A DNA stretch of 64,000 nucleotides from CAWIHA01 sp963835855 (GTDB lineage Bacteria; Acidobacteriota; Terriglobia; Bryobacterales; Bryobacteraceae), in assembly GCA_963835855.1 (NCBI GenBank), contig CAWIHA010000027.1:101743-165742 (forward strand). Direction: 5' to 3'. This document shows, piece after piece, positions 16,271 to 25,337 of the stretch (positions within the stretch are counted from its first letter, which is position 1; every line of letters starts with the position of its first letter). The position numbers and the translations under genes are program-made. Below the pieces are notes generated by a model. That model was not told the origin of the DNA. It did no database searches and saw only the letters and a list, made by a program, of their open reading frames with translations.

Positions 16271-16947
16271 ACTTCCTCGGCCAAAGCCTGACCATCGCCT
16301 CCAAGGACCTGCGCGCGGAGTTGCGCACGAAAGAGGCGCTGAACGCTTCCTTAGCGTTCGCGCTGGTCATTCTGCTGTTGTTCAGCTTCGCATTCGAGCC
16401 GACTGAGGAGCAGACGCGCCAGATCTCGGGCGGTCTGCTGTGGCTGGTATTCGCATTCGCCGGCGCGCTGATTCTCAACCGCAGCTTCGCGCGCGAGCTG
16501 GCCAACGATTGCCTGGACGCGCTCATCGCCGCACCTATCTCCGGCGCCGCGCTCTTCTTCGGGAAAGCGCTCGCCAATCTGATGTTGCTTCTGGTGGTCG
16601 AGCTGATCTCGTTGCCGGTTTTTGGCGTCTTCTACAATGTGCCCTGGACCCGGCAATTCTGGCCTTTGCTGCTGGTGGTGCTGCTATGCACGTGGGGGCT
16701 GACCATAATCGGAACGATGTTCAGTGCGCTCACCGTGAACTTGCGTCTGCGCGAGCTGATGCTGCCGATGCTGGTCTACCCTATCATGGTCCCCGGACTC
16801 CTGGCCGCGGTGCAATTGACTACGCCGCTGGTGATGGGCCAGCCGCTTACGGGCGAGCTGATGCCGTGGCTCCGCCTGCTGGTGGTGTTCGACGTGATCT
16901 TCACAGCGCTGGCGCTGACATTGGTGGAGACTGTTTTAGTGAGATGA
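16210..16947 (+). CDS. ccmB: Heme-exporter permease CcmB
   Basis: The 245-residue protein has six hydrophobic segments and the family-typical N-terminal KDLRAELRTKEALNA cytoplasmic stretch. The first ~25 residues overlap ccmA and may not be translated; no better ATG is present downstream. It is the membrane partner of CcmA in the CcmABCD complex. Confidence 0.85.
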   Translation: MVIPALRGAPAGTRVKPPRLNFLGQSLTIASKDLRAELRTKEALNASLAFALVILLLFSFAFEPTEEQTRQISGGLLWLVFAFAGALILNRSFARELANDCLDALIAAPISGAALFFGKALANLMLLLVVELISLPVFGVFYNVPWTRQFWPLLLVVLLCTWGLTIIGTMFSALTVNLRLRELMLPMLVYPIMVPGLLAAVQLTTPLVMGQPLTGELMPWLRLLVVFDVIFTALALTLVETVLVR

Positions 16948-16966
16948 AAAAGCAAACGGGGGTCAG

Positions 16967-17644
16967 ATGCGACAGCGAATCTTGATAGCCTTGGCCGCAA
17001 TCGCCGCGGTCTTACTCGGGCGCAATCTCTACGTGATCCTGCTGAAGCTGCCGGACGAGGCGTCGCAGGGCGCGATTTACAGGATCATTTTCTTCCATGT
17101 CCCTGCGGCCTGGACTGCGTTCCTGTGCTTTTTTGCGGCAATGGTCGCGAGCGTGCTGTATCTGGTGAGCAGGAACCTTCGAAACGACGCATTCGCGGCC
17201 GCCGTCACCGAGGTAGGCTTAGCCTTCGGCGCCGCAAATCTGATTACCGGCATGATCTGGGCCCGAATCATCTGGGGCATTTGGTGGACCTGGGACCCTC
17301 GGCTTACCTCGATGCTGGTCGGCTGGCTGATTTATGCCGGCTACCTGATGCTGCGCCGCGCCGTTGAGGAGCCGATTGAGCGCGCCAGGATGTCCGCCGT
17401 GCTCTCAATTTTTGCGTTCGCGGATGTGCCGATCATCTTCTTCTCGATCAAGTGGTGGCGCACGCAGCACCCCCAGCCAGTGGTCTGGGGTGGCGGACAG
17501 ATGGATCCCGCGATGTACAACACGCTGTTCCTGAACTGGATTCCGCTGGTGTTGTTAGCGATTGTCTTCCTGGCGGTGCGGATGAAACAGGAGCAGACCG
17601 AGCGCGAGATCGATGCGTTGCGTCGGCAGTCGCACGCATTCTAA
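16967..17644 (+). CDS. ccmC: Heme-handling protein CcmC
   Basis: The 225-residue protein has six helices, an external heme-ligand His in IIFFHVPAAW and the WWD motif in WGIWWTWDPRLTS, both hallmarks of CcmC, which loads heme onto CcmE. It follows ccmB after 19 bases and precedes a ccmD-like gene by nine. Confidence 0.95.
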   Translation: MRQRILIALAAIAAVLLGRNLYVILLKLPDEASQGAIYRIIFFHVPAAWTAFLCFFAAMVASVLYLVSRNLRNDAFAAAVTEVGLAFGAANLITGMIWARIIWGIWWTWDPRLTSMLVGWLIYAGYLMLRRAVEEPIERARMSAVLSIFAFADVPIIFFSIKWWRTQHPQPVVWGGGQMDPAMYNTLFLNWIPLVLLAIVFLAVRMKQEQTEREIDALRRQSHAF

Positions 17645-17653
17645 AGGATTCTG

Positions 17654-17815
17654 ATGGACACTCGAAATTTCACTTACATGTTTTACGGTTTCCTGGCGGC
17701 GTGGGTGGTCCTCTGCGCCTACGTGGTTTCGCTCGTCGCCAGGGAGCGCAAGATCGGCCGCGAGCTTAAGCGGCTCCGGCTGATGGTCGAAGACAAAGAT
17801 CGCGAGCGCGCCTGA
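17654..17815 (+). CDS. ccmD: CcmD-like small membrane protein
   Basis: A 53-residue frame lies immediately after ccmC. It has one membrane helix (MFYGFLAAWVVLCAYVVSLV) followed by a charged coiled tail (ARERKIGRELKRLRLMVEDK), the size and layout of CcmD, which stabilises CcmC-CcmE interaction. It is below usual gene-calling length cutoffs. Position and topology, not sequence identity, support the call. Confidence 0.75.
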   Translation: MDTRNFTYMFYGFLAAWVVLCAYVVSLVARERKIGRELKRLRLMVEDKDRERA

Positions 17816-17827
17816 AGCCGGCCACGG

Positions 17828-18532
17828 TCACGCAGCCGAATGCCTACTGCCAGTGCGGTAGTGCTTAAGCCAGCGCGCCAGCTCCATGTGGCCGCGTTCA
17901 AAGGCGAGTTCGGCTGCGGTCTTCCCCTCGGCATTTTCGACGCTGGCATCGGCGCCGCGCTCGAGCAGCAAGCGCGCGATTTCGTGCTCGCCGCGAAACG
18001 CGGCGACATGCAATGGCGTCAACCCGCCGGCCTGAACTACATCAGGGTGAGCCCCCCTCGCTAACAGCCGCCGAACCATTTTGGCGTTCCGCCGCGCCGC
18101 GGCCGCGTGCAGTGGCGCGACCCGCTGCGCGTTGCTGGCCGCCAGATTCACGTCGGCGCCATGGCCCAGCAGCGCCTCGGCCACGTCGTCGTGACCGAAA
18201 AAGATCGCCAAGCCGAGCGCCGTATAGCCATCCGGCGAGCGCTGATTGACAAGCGATGGATCGCGCCCGAGCAGTTGCAGCGCACCCTCGATGTCGCCCG
18301 CGGCACACGCCTCGAAGAAGTTCAGCTCAGCGCCTTGTGCAGTGAACAGCCGCACCATGCTGGCATGGCCGTGATAAATTGCGAGCAGTATGGCCGATGC
18401 GCCGTCCGGCGCTGTGGCGCGCGCCAGTGCGGGGTCGGCGCTCAGAAGGTTCCTCACTCCTTGGATGTCACCGCTCTTGATCAGCCGCAGGAATTCCTCG
18501 GTGGAATAGCGCCCAGGTTGCGTTGCACTCAT
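17828..18532 (-). CDS. Ankyrin-repeat protein
   Basis: The 234-residue protein has no signal peptide and about six ankyrin repeats (DGYTALGLAIFFGHDDVAEALLGHGADVN; GLTPLHVAAFRGEHEIARLLLERGAD is the best). It is probably a cytoplasmic protein-protein interaction module. It converges on ccmD and is not part of that operon. Confidence 0.85.
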   Translation of the reverse strand: MSATQPGRYSTEEFLRLIKSGDIQGVRNLLSADPALARATAPDGASAILLAIYHGHASMVRLFTAQGAELNFFEACAAGDIEGALQLLGRDPSLVNQRSPDGYTALGLAIFFGHDDVAEALLGHGADVNLAASNAQRVAPLHAAAARRNAKMVRRLLARGAHPDVVQAGGLTPLHVAAFRGEHEIARLLLERGADASVENAEGKTAAELAFERGHMELARWLKHYRTGSRHSAA

Positions 18533-18671
18533 GCGCCCCTCCCAACTATACAGAGCCTAACACAACCGGCCGGCCTCGGCTACTCCCATCGAGAGGCGCG
18601 CATTTCACTCACATTTCCGGACAGTGCTATTCCCTTCGAGATACGGGTGGCGCGATCTTGGCGCCGGACGG

Positions 18672-19001
18672 CTAACTCCCCGAGGAGACGGTTGGCGCCG
18701 GCTCGAGCTGAAGCTCGTTAACAACCTTCTTCACGCCCTTGACTTTTCTGGCGAGGCGCTCGGCCTTGCTCTTCTGTTTTTCCTCGCGCACCTTGCCGCG
18801 CAGCGTGACCACCCCATCATGCACATCAACGTCGATGGCTCCGCCTTTCACGTCACGGTCGCTAGCCAGCTTCCCCCGGACCTGATCATAGATCTGGTCG
18901 TCAGTGGCCTTCTGGTCCGCAAACAGGGGCCGGTAGAGGGCGGCAGCAAGCGCCAGAATCACGAGTGTGGAAAACAAACGTATTAAGCTCACTGCATTCA
19001 T
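18672..19001 (-). CDS. Exported BON-domain protein
   Basis: The start at 19001 (MNAVSLIRLF) gives a signal peptide or anchor ending near YRPLFA. One BON domain follows (DDQIYDQVRGKLASD...VDVHDGVVTLRGKV...VKKVVNEL). BON domains bind phospholipid or the envelope, as in OsmY. It starts one base after the end of era and may be its last co-transcribed gene. The ~138 bases downstream to 18533 show nothing. Confidence 0.8.
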   Translation of the reverse strand: MNAVSLIRLFSTLVILALAAALYRPLFADQKATDDQIYDQVRGKLASDRDVKGGAIDVDVHDGVVTLRGKVREEKQKSKAERLARKVKGVKKVVNELQLEPAPTVSSGS

Positions 19002-19002
19002 T

Positions 19003-19983
19003 CTATTCGGTTTGCCGGGAAGATGGGAGCGGCCCCGGCGCCGCGTCGCGTCCGAACATCGAGCGCCAGTCCATCTCGTCGAGGAATCGCGGGTTCTCAC
19101 GCCAGTGCGGCCGTAACTTGACGTACAGTTCGAGAAAGACTTTTCGGCTGAACATGCGCTCCATCTCCTCGCGGGCGAGCGTGCCTATCTTCTTGAGCAT
19201 CGACCCCTTCGCGCCAATCAAGATGGCCTTCTGCCCCCCGCGCTCCACGCAAATCGTCGCGGAGATCCGGGTCAACTTCGGTGTCTCGTCCCAGCGGTCC
19301 ACCAGGACGGCGATGGCGTGCGGCACCTCCTGCCGGGTCTCGCTCAGAATCTTCTCGCGGATCAGCTCGGCGGCGAGATAGCGCTCCGGCTGGTCGGTGA
19401 TATAGTCGGGCGGAAAATACTGCGGACCCTGCGGGAGGCGCGCGACGATGGCCGAGCGCAGTGTCTCGAGGCCCTCGCCCCTGAGCGCGGAAACAGGCAT
19501 GTAATCGGCGAAATCGTGACGCGATTTGTACTGTTCGATGAGCGGCAGCAGGTGGGCCTTGTCCTTCAGCCGGTCGATCTTGTTCAGCAGGAGCAACACC
19601 GGCGTGCCCGCATTCTTGACCAGTTCGAGCGCTTCGGCATCCGCCCGGTTCCAGGGGAGCGTCGCGTCGGCGAGGTAAAGCAGCAGGTCGCGTTCACCAA
19701 GCGCGGAGCGGATGGCGTCCATCATCCGGCGATTGAAGAGGGAGTCCGGTTTATGGATGCCCGGCGTGTCGAGGAACACAATCTGGGCGCCGGGAAGCGT
19801 CAGCACCGCCTGGACGAGAGCGCGGGTGGTCTGCGGTTTTTCGGAGACGATGGCCAGCTTGGTCCCCATCAAGGTGTTGAGCAGCGTGGACTTCCCGGCG
19901 TTCGGGCGGCCGAGGATAGAGACAAAGCCCGAAACAAAATGGGCGGGACTTTCCGTCGCGCCGGCGCGGCGCTCTTCAGGCAT
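19003..19983 (-). CDS. era: GTPase Era
   Basis: The 326-residue protein has G1 GRPNAGKST, G3 DTPG, G4 NKID and a C-terminal KH domain (AILIGAKGSMLKKIGTLARE). Era binds the 3' end of 16S rRNA during 30S maturation. It follows the corC-like gene with an eight-base overlap in the widely conserved phoH-ybeY-corC-era order. Confidence 0.97.
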   Translation of the reverse strand: MPEERRAGATESPAHFVSGFVSILGRPNAGKSTLLNTLMGTKLAIVSEKPQTTRALVQAVLTLPGAQIVFLDTPGIHKPDSLFNRRMMDAIRSALGERDLLLYLADATLPWNRADAEALELVKNAGTPVLLLLNKIDRLKDKAHLLPLIEQYKSRHDFADYMPVSALRGEGLETLRSAIVARLPQGPQYFPPDYITDQPERYLAAELIREKILSETRQEVPHAIAVLVDRWDETPKLTRISATICVERGGQKAILIGAKGSMLKKIGTLAREEMERMFSRKVFLELYVKLRPHWRENPRFLDEMDWRSMFGRDAAPGPLPSSRQTE

Positions 19984-21241
19984 GTTCGGCCGTCTTTACC
20001 CGCGAGACGCGCACCTGCTCGACCCGCTGGTCGTTGCTCGCCAGCGCCTCGATCTTGACGCCTTCGCGCTCGACCGCTTCGCCGGCTTGCGGCACGCGGC
20101 CGAGCCACTCCATCAACAGGCCGCCCACCGTCGTCGATTCAGGCTGTTCCGCGGGCCGGAAATCGACCAGCTCCTCGAGGCGGTCCAGGCTGAAGTTGCC
20201 GGAAACGATGTAGTTGCCGTTCGTGTCCTGTGTGATGTCGAGGCCGGGTTCGTGCTCGTCCCGGATCTCGCCGAAGACCTCCTCGACCAGGTCCTCCATC
20301 GTGACGAGGCCGGCGGTGTTGCCGTACTCGTCCACCGCGATCGCCATGTGCGCGCGATCCTGCTGCATCTCGCGCAGAAGGTCGTTGACCGGCTTGGTCT
20401 CGGGCACGAACCGGATGGGCCTGGCGAGCTCGCGCACGGTGCGGTTCTTGCGTTCCTCCTCTTCGAGCTCGAACAGGTCCCGCACGTGGACAAAACCGAT
20501 GATGTCGTCGATCGAGTCTTCGAATACGGGCACGCGCGAGTATTGCTCGTTGATCGCGAGTTGCCGCAGATCTTCGAGCGACTGGTTGGCGGCGATCGCG
20601 ACGATGTTGGGCCGCGGCGTCATGACCTCGCGCACGGTCGTGTCGCCGAATTCAACGACGGATTGGATCAACTCGCGGTCGCTCTCCTCGATCAGGCCCT
20701 CTTCGGCGCCGGCGGTAATGAGCGCCTCGATGTTCTCAGCCGGAGTGGGCGCTTCTTGAGCGGCTTCCGGCCTTTCCGCCAGATCGCTCAGCGATTGGAA
20801 GAAGGCAAACACCGCCACGAGCGGCCGCACCGCGAAAGCCAGGGTGCGCAGAAAGGGAGTGAGCGGAATGAGCCAGTGGCCGCTACTGCGGCGATAAAGA
20901 ATGTGCGGCGCCACATAAGTGGCGGCCAACATCGCCAGCCATGCGCCGATGCAGGCGGCAACCACAGGCCGCGCCGATTCGATGCTCCGGAACTGCGCGC
21001 TGAGCAGCAGGAAGATGACGCCGAGCCAGACCAGCAGAGTGTGCTTGATGAGCGAAAACGTGAGCACCCCGCGATCGGATTCCACTCCGATGCGGCTTTG
21101 CAGGGTGGACTTGAAGAACTCGAGCGCGGCGCGCTCGCGCGGCCGCAGCCGCAACGATTCCAGGTAGAGAAGCTGCACGAAAGTCACCACCACCAGCGCG
21201 GCGCCGGATAGGATCGCGAGGAGGATGACGAGTGTGGTCAC
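19976..21241 (-). CDS. HlyC/CorC-family membrane protein (DUF21, CBS pair, CorC_HlyC)
   Basis: The 421-residue protein has an N-terminal DUF21 region with three to four helices, a CBS pair (~190-310; VMTPRPNIVAIAANQSLEDL) and a C-terminal CorC_HlyC domain (VGGLLMEWLGRVPQAGE). The family is linked to divalent cation efflux. It lies between ybeY and era. A second member is at 49940. Confidence 0.9.
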   Translation of the reverse strand: MTTLVILLAILSGAALVVVTFVQLLYLESLRLRPRERAALEFFKSTLQSRIGVESDRGVLTFSLIKHTLLVWLGVIFLLLSAQFRSIESARPVVAACIGAWLAMLAATYVAPHILYRRSSGHWLIPLTPFLRTLAFAVRPLVAVFAFFQSLSDLAERPEAAQEAPTPAENIEALITAGAEEGLIEESDRELIQSVVEFGDTTVREVMTPRPNIVAIAANQSLEDLRQLAINEQYSRVPVFEDSIDDIIGFVHVRDLFELEEEERKNRTVRELARPIRFVPETKPVNDLLREMQQDRAHMAIAVDEYGNTAGLVTMEDLVEEVFGEIRDEHEPGLDITQDTNGNYIVSGNFSLDRLEELVDFRPAEQPESTTVGGLLMEWLGRVPQAGEAVEREGVKIEALASNDQRVEQVRVSRVKTAEHA

Positions 21242-21684
21242 GGCCGCACCCGTTCGATCAGCCCGGCCGGAAGCCCCAGCTCCCGGCGGTAACCGAGTTC
21301 GGCGCGCGCCATGCGCCCGCGGTCGCGCGCGTGATCCATGCCCAGCAGGTGCAAGAGGCCGTGCAGCATCAAGATGCGAACTTCATCGGCGAGCGAGTGG
21401 CCAAATGCGCGGGCCTGCTCGGCGGCGCGGTCGGCGGAAATGGCGATCTCGCCCAAAAATCCGTCAGACCCCGGCTCGGGAAACGAAAGCACATCGGTTG
21501 GATAATCGCGGCCGAGAAATTGCCGGTTCAAACGGCGCAACTCGCCATCGCGAGTGACGAGGCAGGTAAAGTGCCGGCCCCCGGCGACGCTCCGTTCGAG
21601 CTCGGCGGCGAACCGCGTCAAGTCACGGCGCGGCAGTTTTTCGGAAGCGCAGCGGAAGATCAAGGTACTGGCGGGATCGGGCAT
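21238..21684 (-). CDS. ybeY: Endoribonuclease YbeY
   Basis: The start at 21684 (MPDPASTLIF) avoids overlap with phoH and gives ~148 residues. The zinc motif HGLLHLLGMDH (HxxxHxxxxxH) is intact, as is the LNRQFLGRDYPTDVLSFP substrate region. YbeY acts in rRNA maturation and ribosome quality control. Confidence 0.95.
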   Translation of the reverse strand: MPDPASTLIFRCASEKLPRRDLTRFAAELERSVAGGRHFTCLVTRDGELRRLNRQFLGRDYPTDVLSFPEPGSDGFLGEIAISADRAAEQARAFGHSLADEVRILMLHGLLHLLGMDHARDRGRMARAELGYRRELGLPAGLIERVRP

Positions 21685-21694
21685 GGAGCGCGCT

Positions 21695-22726
21695 TTAGAC
21701 GCTGGGCGTGGGGGAGGCGTCCTGATCGCCGTTCCGGAGCGGAACATCGCCCAGCTTTAGAGACAACTGCCGCCCGGCTCCATTCGCCTCCAGAAATCTT
21801 TCATACGCTTTGACGATGCGCTGCACCAGCGGGTGACGGACCACATCACGCTCGTCGAAGTAGACGAAGCTGATCCCTTCGACGCCTCGCAGGACCTCCT
21901 CGGCGTTGAGCAGGCCGCTGCGCTTGCCGAGCGGCAGATCGATTTGCGTCACATCGCCGTTGACGACCATCTTCGAGTTGAAGCCCTGGCGCGTGAGGAG
22001 CATCTTCATCTGCTCGGATGTGCTGTTCTGCGCCTCGTCGATGATGATGAAGCTGTCGTTGAGGGTGCGGCCGCGCATGAACGCAATCGGCGCGACCTCG
22101 ATGATCGAGCGCTCGAGCAGCTTCTCAACCTTGTCGAGCTCGAGCATTTCGTAGAGGGCGTCATAGAGCGGGCGTAGGTACGGGTCGACTTTCTCTTGCA
22201 ATGTACCGGGGAGGAATCCCAGGCGCTCTCCGGCTTCCACGGCCGGCCGCGTAAGAATGATGCGGCTCACTTTTTTGGCCAGCAGTGCGGAAACGGCCAT
22301 CGCCACGGCGAGGTACGTCTTGCCGGTACCGGCAGGACCGATGCCGAACACCAGATCGTTGCGCTCGATGGCTTCCAGATACCGGCGTTGGTTAATCGTC
22401 TTCGGCACCACGATCTTCTTGCCGAAGTTGCGCTGCCGGCCGCTCAGTACCAGGCCGCGAAGGCTGACTTCAGGGTCCGTAATGACGACCCGCAAGTAAC
22501 TGTTGAGGTCGCCATTCGAAAATACCTGGCCCTCGCGGACCAGATCGGCGTACTCTTCGAGGATGCTTTGCGCGCGGGCTACAGCCGCCTCTTCGCCTTC
22601 CAGCTCGAGACAGTCGTTCAAAAGTTGGGTGCTGACGTTGAGTCCGTTTTCCAGGAGCCGGATATTCTCGTCGTGGGTGCCGAACAGCGATTCAATTCCG
22701 CGGCTGATCTGAACAGAAACTTTCAT
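21695..22726 (-). CDS. phoH: PhoH-family ATPase
   Basis: The 343-residue protein has Walker A GPAGTGKTYLAV, Walker B FIIIDEAQN and the family block LGFLPGTLQEKVDPYLRPLYD. The N-terminal part has the KH-like region seen in PhoH/YbeZ. It is first in the phoH-ybeY-corC-era cluster. Confidence 0.95.
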   Translation of the reverse strand: MKVSVQISRGIESLFGTHDENIRLLENGLNVSTQLLNDCLELEGEEAAVARAQSILEEYADLVREGQVFSNGDLNSYLRVVITDPEVSLRGLVLSGRQRNFGKKIVVPKTINQRRYLEAIERNDLVFGIGPAGTGKTYLAVAMAVSALLAKKVSRIILTRPAVEAGERLGFLPGTLQEKVDPYLRPLYDALYEMLELDKVEKLLERSIIEVAPIAFMRGRTLNDSFIIIDEAQNSTSEQMKMLLTRQGFNSKMVVNGDVTQIDLPLGKRSGLLNAEEVLRGVEGISFVYFDERDVVRHPLVQRIVKAYERFLEANGAGRQLSLKLGDVPLRNGDQDASPTPSV

Positions 22727-23109
22727 TCGTTAAGGAGCTCTTTTACCTCCAAAGTGAATTGGCGTCAAGCGAAAGCGGGGACGGTGCGAAGCAAGAGTGC
22801 TCACTCTGGTTGCACAAGCAGATGCACCGCGAGTGCGGATTTACCATCTGTCCATGAGTATACAACAACTTGTAACTTGTGGCCCATAGACTGCACGGCT
22901 AGGTGCGGCTCGCCTGGCGGCTCACCCAGACCCGAATCGGGGGTCACTATTCTGTATCCCCGAGGCCACAAGCCACGAGCAGGCGCAGCGGCTACGGGCT
23001 GCGGACCACGAACTTAGGAAGCTCGCGCGTTCGGCCCGTTGCCGAACTCTCGCTGACGCACGACTGGCGAGCAACCGCTTCCGATCCAAAGATGTTAAAA
23101 TCGCCTTTT
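22727..23109. other. Intergenic region between divergent phoH and receiver gene
   Basis: No frame here resembles a protein. The only notable signal is TTAAAAT at 23095-23101, eight bases before the receiver start. Promoters for both flanking genes are presumably here; I see no tRNA, terminator or repeat. Confidence 0.4.
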
Positions 23110-23517
23110 ATGTCACCTCGAACTGGGTCCGGCCCGACCATCCTGGTGGTGGATGATGAGCCATCGCTGCTTGCGCTGGTGCGAACGATGCTGTGGAAGG
23201 CCGGATTCACCGTGCTCGAGGCCTCGGGCGGAGATGAAGCTCTCCGTATTGCTCAAAAGCAGCCCTCCAGGATCCATCTGCTGCTGACCGACGTGCTGAT
23301 GCCCGACATGAACGGCTGCGAGTTGGCCGTAGCGCTCAGGAGCGCGAGGCCCGATCTGAGGGTGCTGTACATGTCCGGCTACACCGATGCCGCCATCTTC
23401 GAGAGGACCGGGAAAAGCATCGGAGAGGCGCCGCTGATCCGCAAGCCGTTCACGCAATATAAGCTGATCACGAAGATCCAAGACGTGCTCGAGGAACACA
23501 CCATCCCAGCGGCGTGA
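23110..23517 (+). CDS. Single-domain response regulator
   Basis: The ATG at 23110 begins a complete receiver domain (TILVVDDEPSLLALVRTML; phospho-acceptor Asp in LLLTDVLMPDMNG; YMSGYTD; PLIRKPFT) with no output domain, ~135 residues. ATG 23092 is an alternative. The PLIRKPF ending resembles the receiver found at the C-terminus of hybrid histidine kinases. The cognate kinase is not in this window. Confidence 0.85.
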   Translation: MSPRTGSGPTILVVDDEPSLLALVRTMLWKAGFTVLEASGGDEALRIAQKQPSRIHLLLTDVLMPDMNGCELAVALRSARPDLRVLYMSGYTDAAIFERTGKSIGEAPLIRKPFTQYKLITKIQDVLEEHTIPAA

Positions 23518-23673
23518 AGTTGCTCGCCGTCCCGCGATTTTTCACCGGGAGTGGGGGGGCAAGTGTTGCCAGCGCGGTTGCCCGCCAGGTCCGGCCCGTG
23601 TCGAGTCCCATGTGGTGTTCCTGCAACCGCCGCGATATCGATCGCGTCGGGCAGCCCACACTGGGTTCGGAAA

Positions 23674-23898
23674 CTATCGGGATGAAACCGCGGCCATTGC
23701 GGTTGCGGATCGGCGTGCCGGAGCGTCTGCGGGCGTGCCAGTGCCCGGCCGGCTGGCCAAACGCGCGTCCTGCTCCCACGGTACCGGATACGTGCGGAGG
23801 CACTTAGGACACTGATAGTAGCCCTTGATGGGCCACATAGGGGCGGGGTGCATGAGGTGGCACCACAAACCGGCGATGCGAGACCCTGCAACTCTCAT
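23674..23898 (-). CDS. Small putative zinc-ribbon protein
   Basis: The 74-residue frame contains WCHLMHPAPMWPIKGYYQCP, then KCLRTYPVPWE, a C/H-rich knuckle (CxxxMH, CPKC). I have a vague recollection of similar short proteins in acidobacteria but cannot name a family. The C-terminal 30 residues are low-complexity and may not be conserved. Confidence 0.4.
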   Translation of the reverse strand: MRVAGSRIAGLWCHLMHPAPMWPIKGYYQCPKCLRTYPVPWEQDARLASRPGTGTPADAPARRSATAMAAVSSR

Positions 23899-24290
23899 CT
23901 TCCCCCAGCCTCCCCGTATCTTCTCGGTATATTAGATTCATTCCATGAGGGTTGGTTTCGAGAAAGTGGTGGGAAATTTTGCGGATTCCGAGGGCTGCGA
24001 CTCGCGCGCGCGCCGACGCGCGCCCGCGCCAGACGATGCCGTTGCGCGCCGCCATGGTAAATTGCGTTCAGGCCACAACTTGACGCAGCCCGCGCCAACA
24101 TGCCGCCTCTGGCAGCGCTATCCGTGCGGCAGGTGCCTCGGGCGATTGGCTGCACGTTGCGCTGTGGCCAGGAAACGGTCATGTATCGTCTCGTAAAGAG
24201 TTGGTGGTCTGTCGCATCGAATTCTCTCCGAGTACTGAATTGGCTGCGACATCCCGCTAATGCGGGTGAGGCCTGGCTGAAGAGGTTCTT
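23899..24290. other. Intergenic region upstream of lpxD
   Basis: Contains an extremely GC-rich stretch at about 24000-24060 of alternating CG runs, and no convincing gene. A GAAGAGG lies six bases before the lpxD start. Confidence 0.35.
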
Positions 24291-25337
24291 ATGAAATTAC
24301 GGGAGCTTGCTGCGGCGCTGGGCTGCGAGGTCGCCGGAGATGGCGAACTGGAAATCAGCGGCTTGGCGCCGATGGAACACGCGGGACCGAACGAGCTGAC
24401 GTTTCTCGCGAACCCAAAATACGCGCACAGGGTAAAGCACACGCGGGCAGGCGCGATTCTGGTCTCGGAGCCGGTGCGCGATCTGTCGATATCCAGTGTG
24501 GTGTCGTCGAATCCATACCTCGACTTCGCGCGCGCGCTTGAGATGTTCTACCAAGCGCCGCGGCCGCGTCCGGGCATCCATCCGTGGGCTTCGATCGCGC
24601 CCACGGCGCGCATCGGCGAAGGCGCCTCCATCGGGGCGTTCGCGGTGGTCGGCGAAAATGTCACCATCGGCCGGAATGCCGTGCTGCATCCGCACGCCGT
24701 CATTTACGAAGGCGTGCAAATCGGCGACGACTTCTACGCGCACGCGCACGCGGCCGTCCGCGAGTTCTGCCGCATCGGCAACCGCGTCACGCTGGGCAAT
24801 GGCGTGGTCGTCGGCGGCGACGGTTTTGGCTTCGCCCACAAATCCGACGGCAGCCATTACAAGATCGTGCAATCGGGCATCACGGTGATCGAAGACGACG
24901 TTGAGATTCAGGCGCTTTCCTCAATCGACCGTGCCACAATAGGAGAGAGCAGGGTCAAGCGGGGGGCGAAAATCGACAGCCTGGTTCAGGTGGGCCATGC
25001 GTGTGTGGTGGGCGAGAACGACATCCTCTGCGCGCAAGTCGGCCTTGCCGGCAGCACCGTGCTGGGCAAGAACGTGACCCTCACCGGACAGGTTGGGGTC
25101 GCCGGCCACCTGACGATCCACGATAACGTCACCGTTTACGCTCAAAGCGGCATCGGCGGCGATGTGGCAGAAGGCAGTGTCGTTGCCGGCTCGCCCGCTT
25201 TTGACAGTAAAGACTGGCGGCGCGCGGTGATGGCGTTTCCCAAGTTGCCGGAACTGATGAGAACCCTCAGGGACCTCAAGAAAAAGGTTGACCAGCTCGA
25301 AAAATTCATTCAGGGAAAAATCGAAAGCGATGCGTAA
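24291..25337 (+). CDS. lpxD: UDP-3-O-acylglucosamine N-acyltransferase LpxD
   Basis: The 348-residue protein has the N-terminal uridine-binding domain (ISGLAPMEHAGPNELTFLAN) and a long left-handed beta-helix of hexapeptide repeats from ~100. The active-site His is in LVQVGHACVVGEN, followed by QVGLAGSTVLGKNVTLTGQ. It adds the second acyl chain in lipid A synthesis, so the cell makes LPS-type lipid A. The last codons overlap the LOG-family start. Confidence 0.96.
   Translation: MKLRELAAALGCEVAGDGELEISGLAPMEHAGPNELTFLANPKYAHRVKHTRAGAILVSEPVRDLSISSVVSSNPYLDFARALEMFYQAPRPRPGIHPWASIAPTARIGEGASIGAFAVVGENVTIGRNAVLHPHAVIYEGVQIGDDFYAHAHAAVREFCRIGNRVTLGNGVVVGGDGFGFAHKSDGSHYKIVQSGITVIEDDVEIQALSSIDRATIGESRVKRGAKIDSLVQVGHACVVGENDILCAQVGLAGSTVLGKNVTLTGQVGVAGHLTIHDNVTVYAQSGIGGDVAEGSVVAGSPAFDSKDWRRAVMAFPKLPELMRTLRDLKKKVDQLEKFIQGKIESDA

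Noticed and set aside
24000..24060. CG-alternating stretch as a functional element
   Set aside because: Probably low-complexity GC-rich sequence; no symmetry or motif that I can name.
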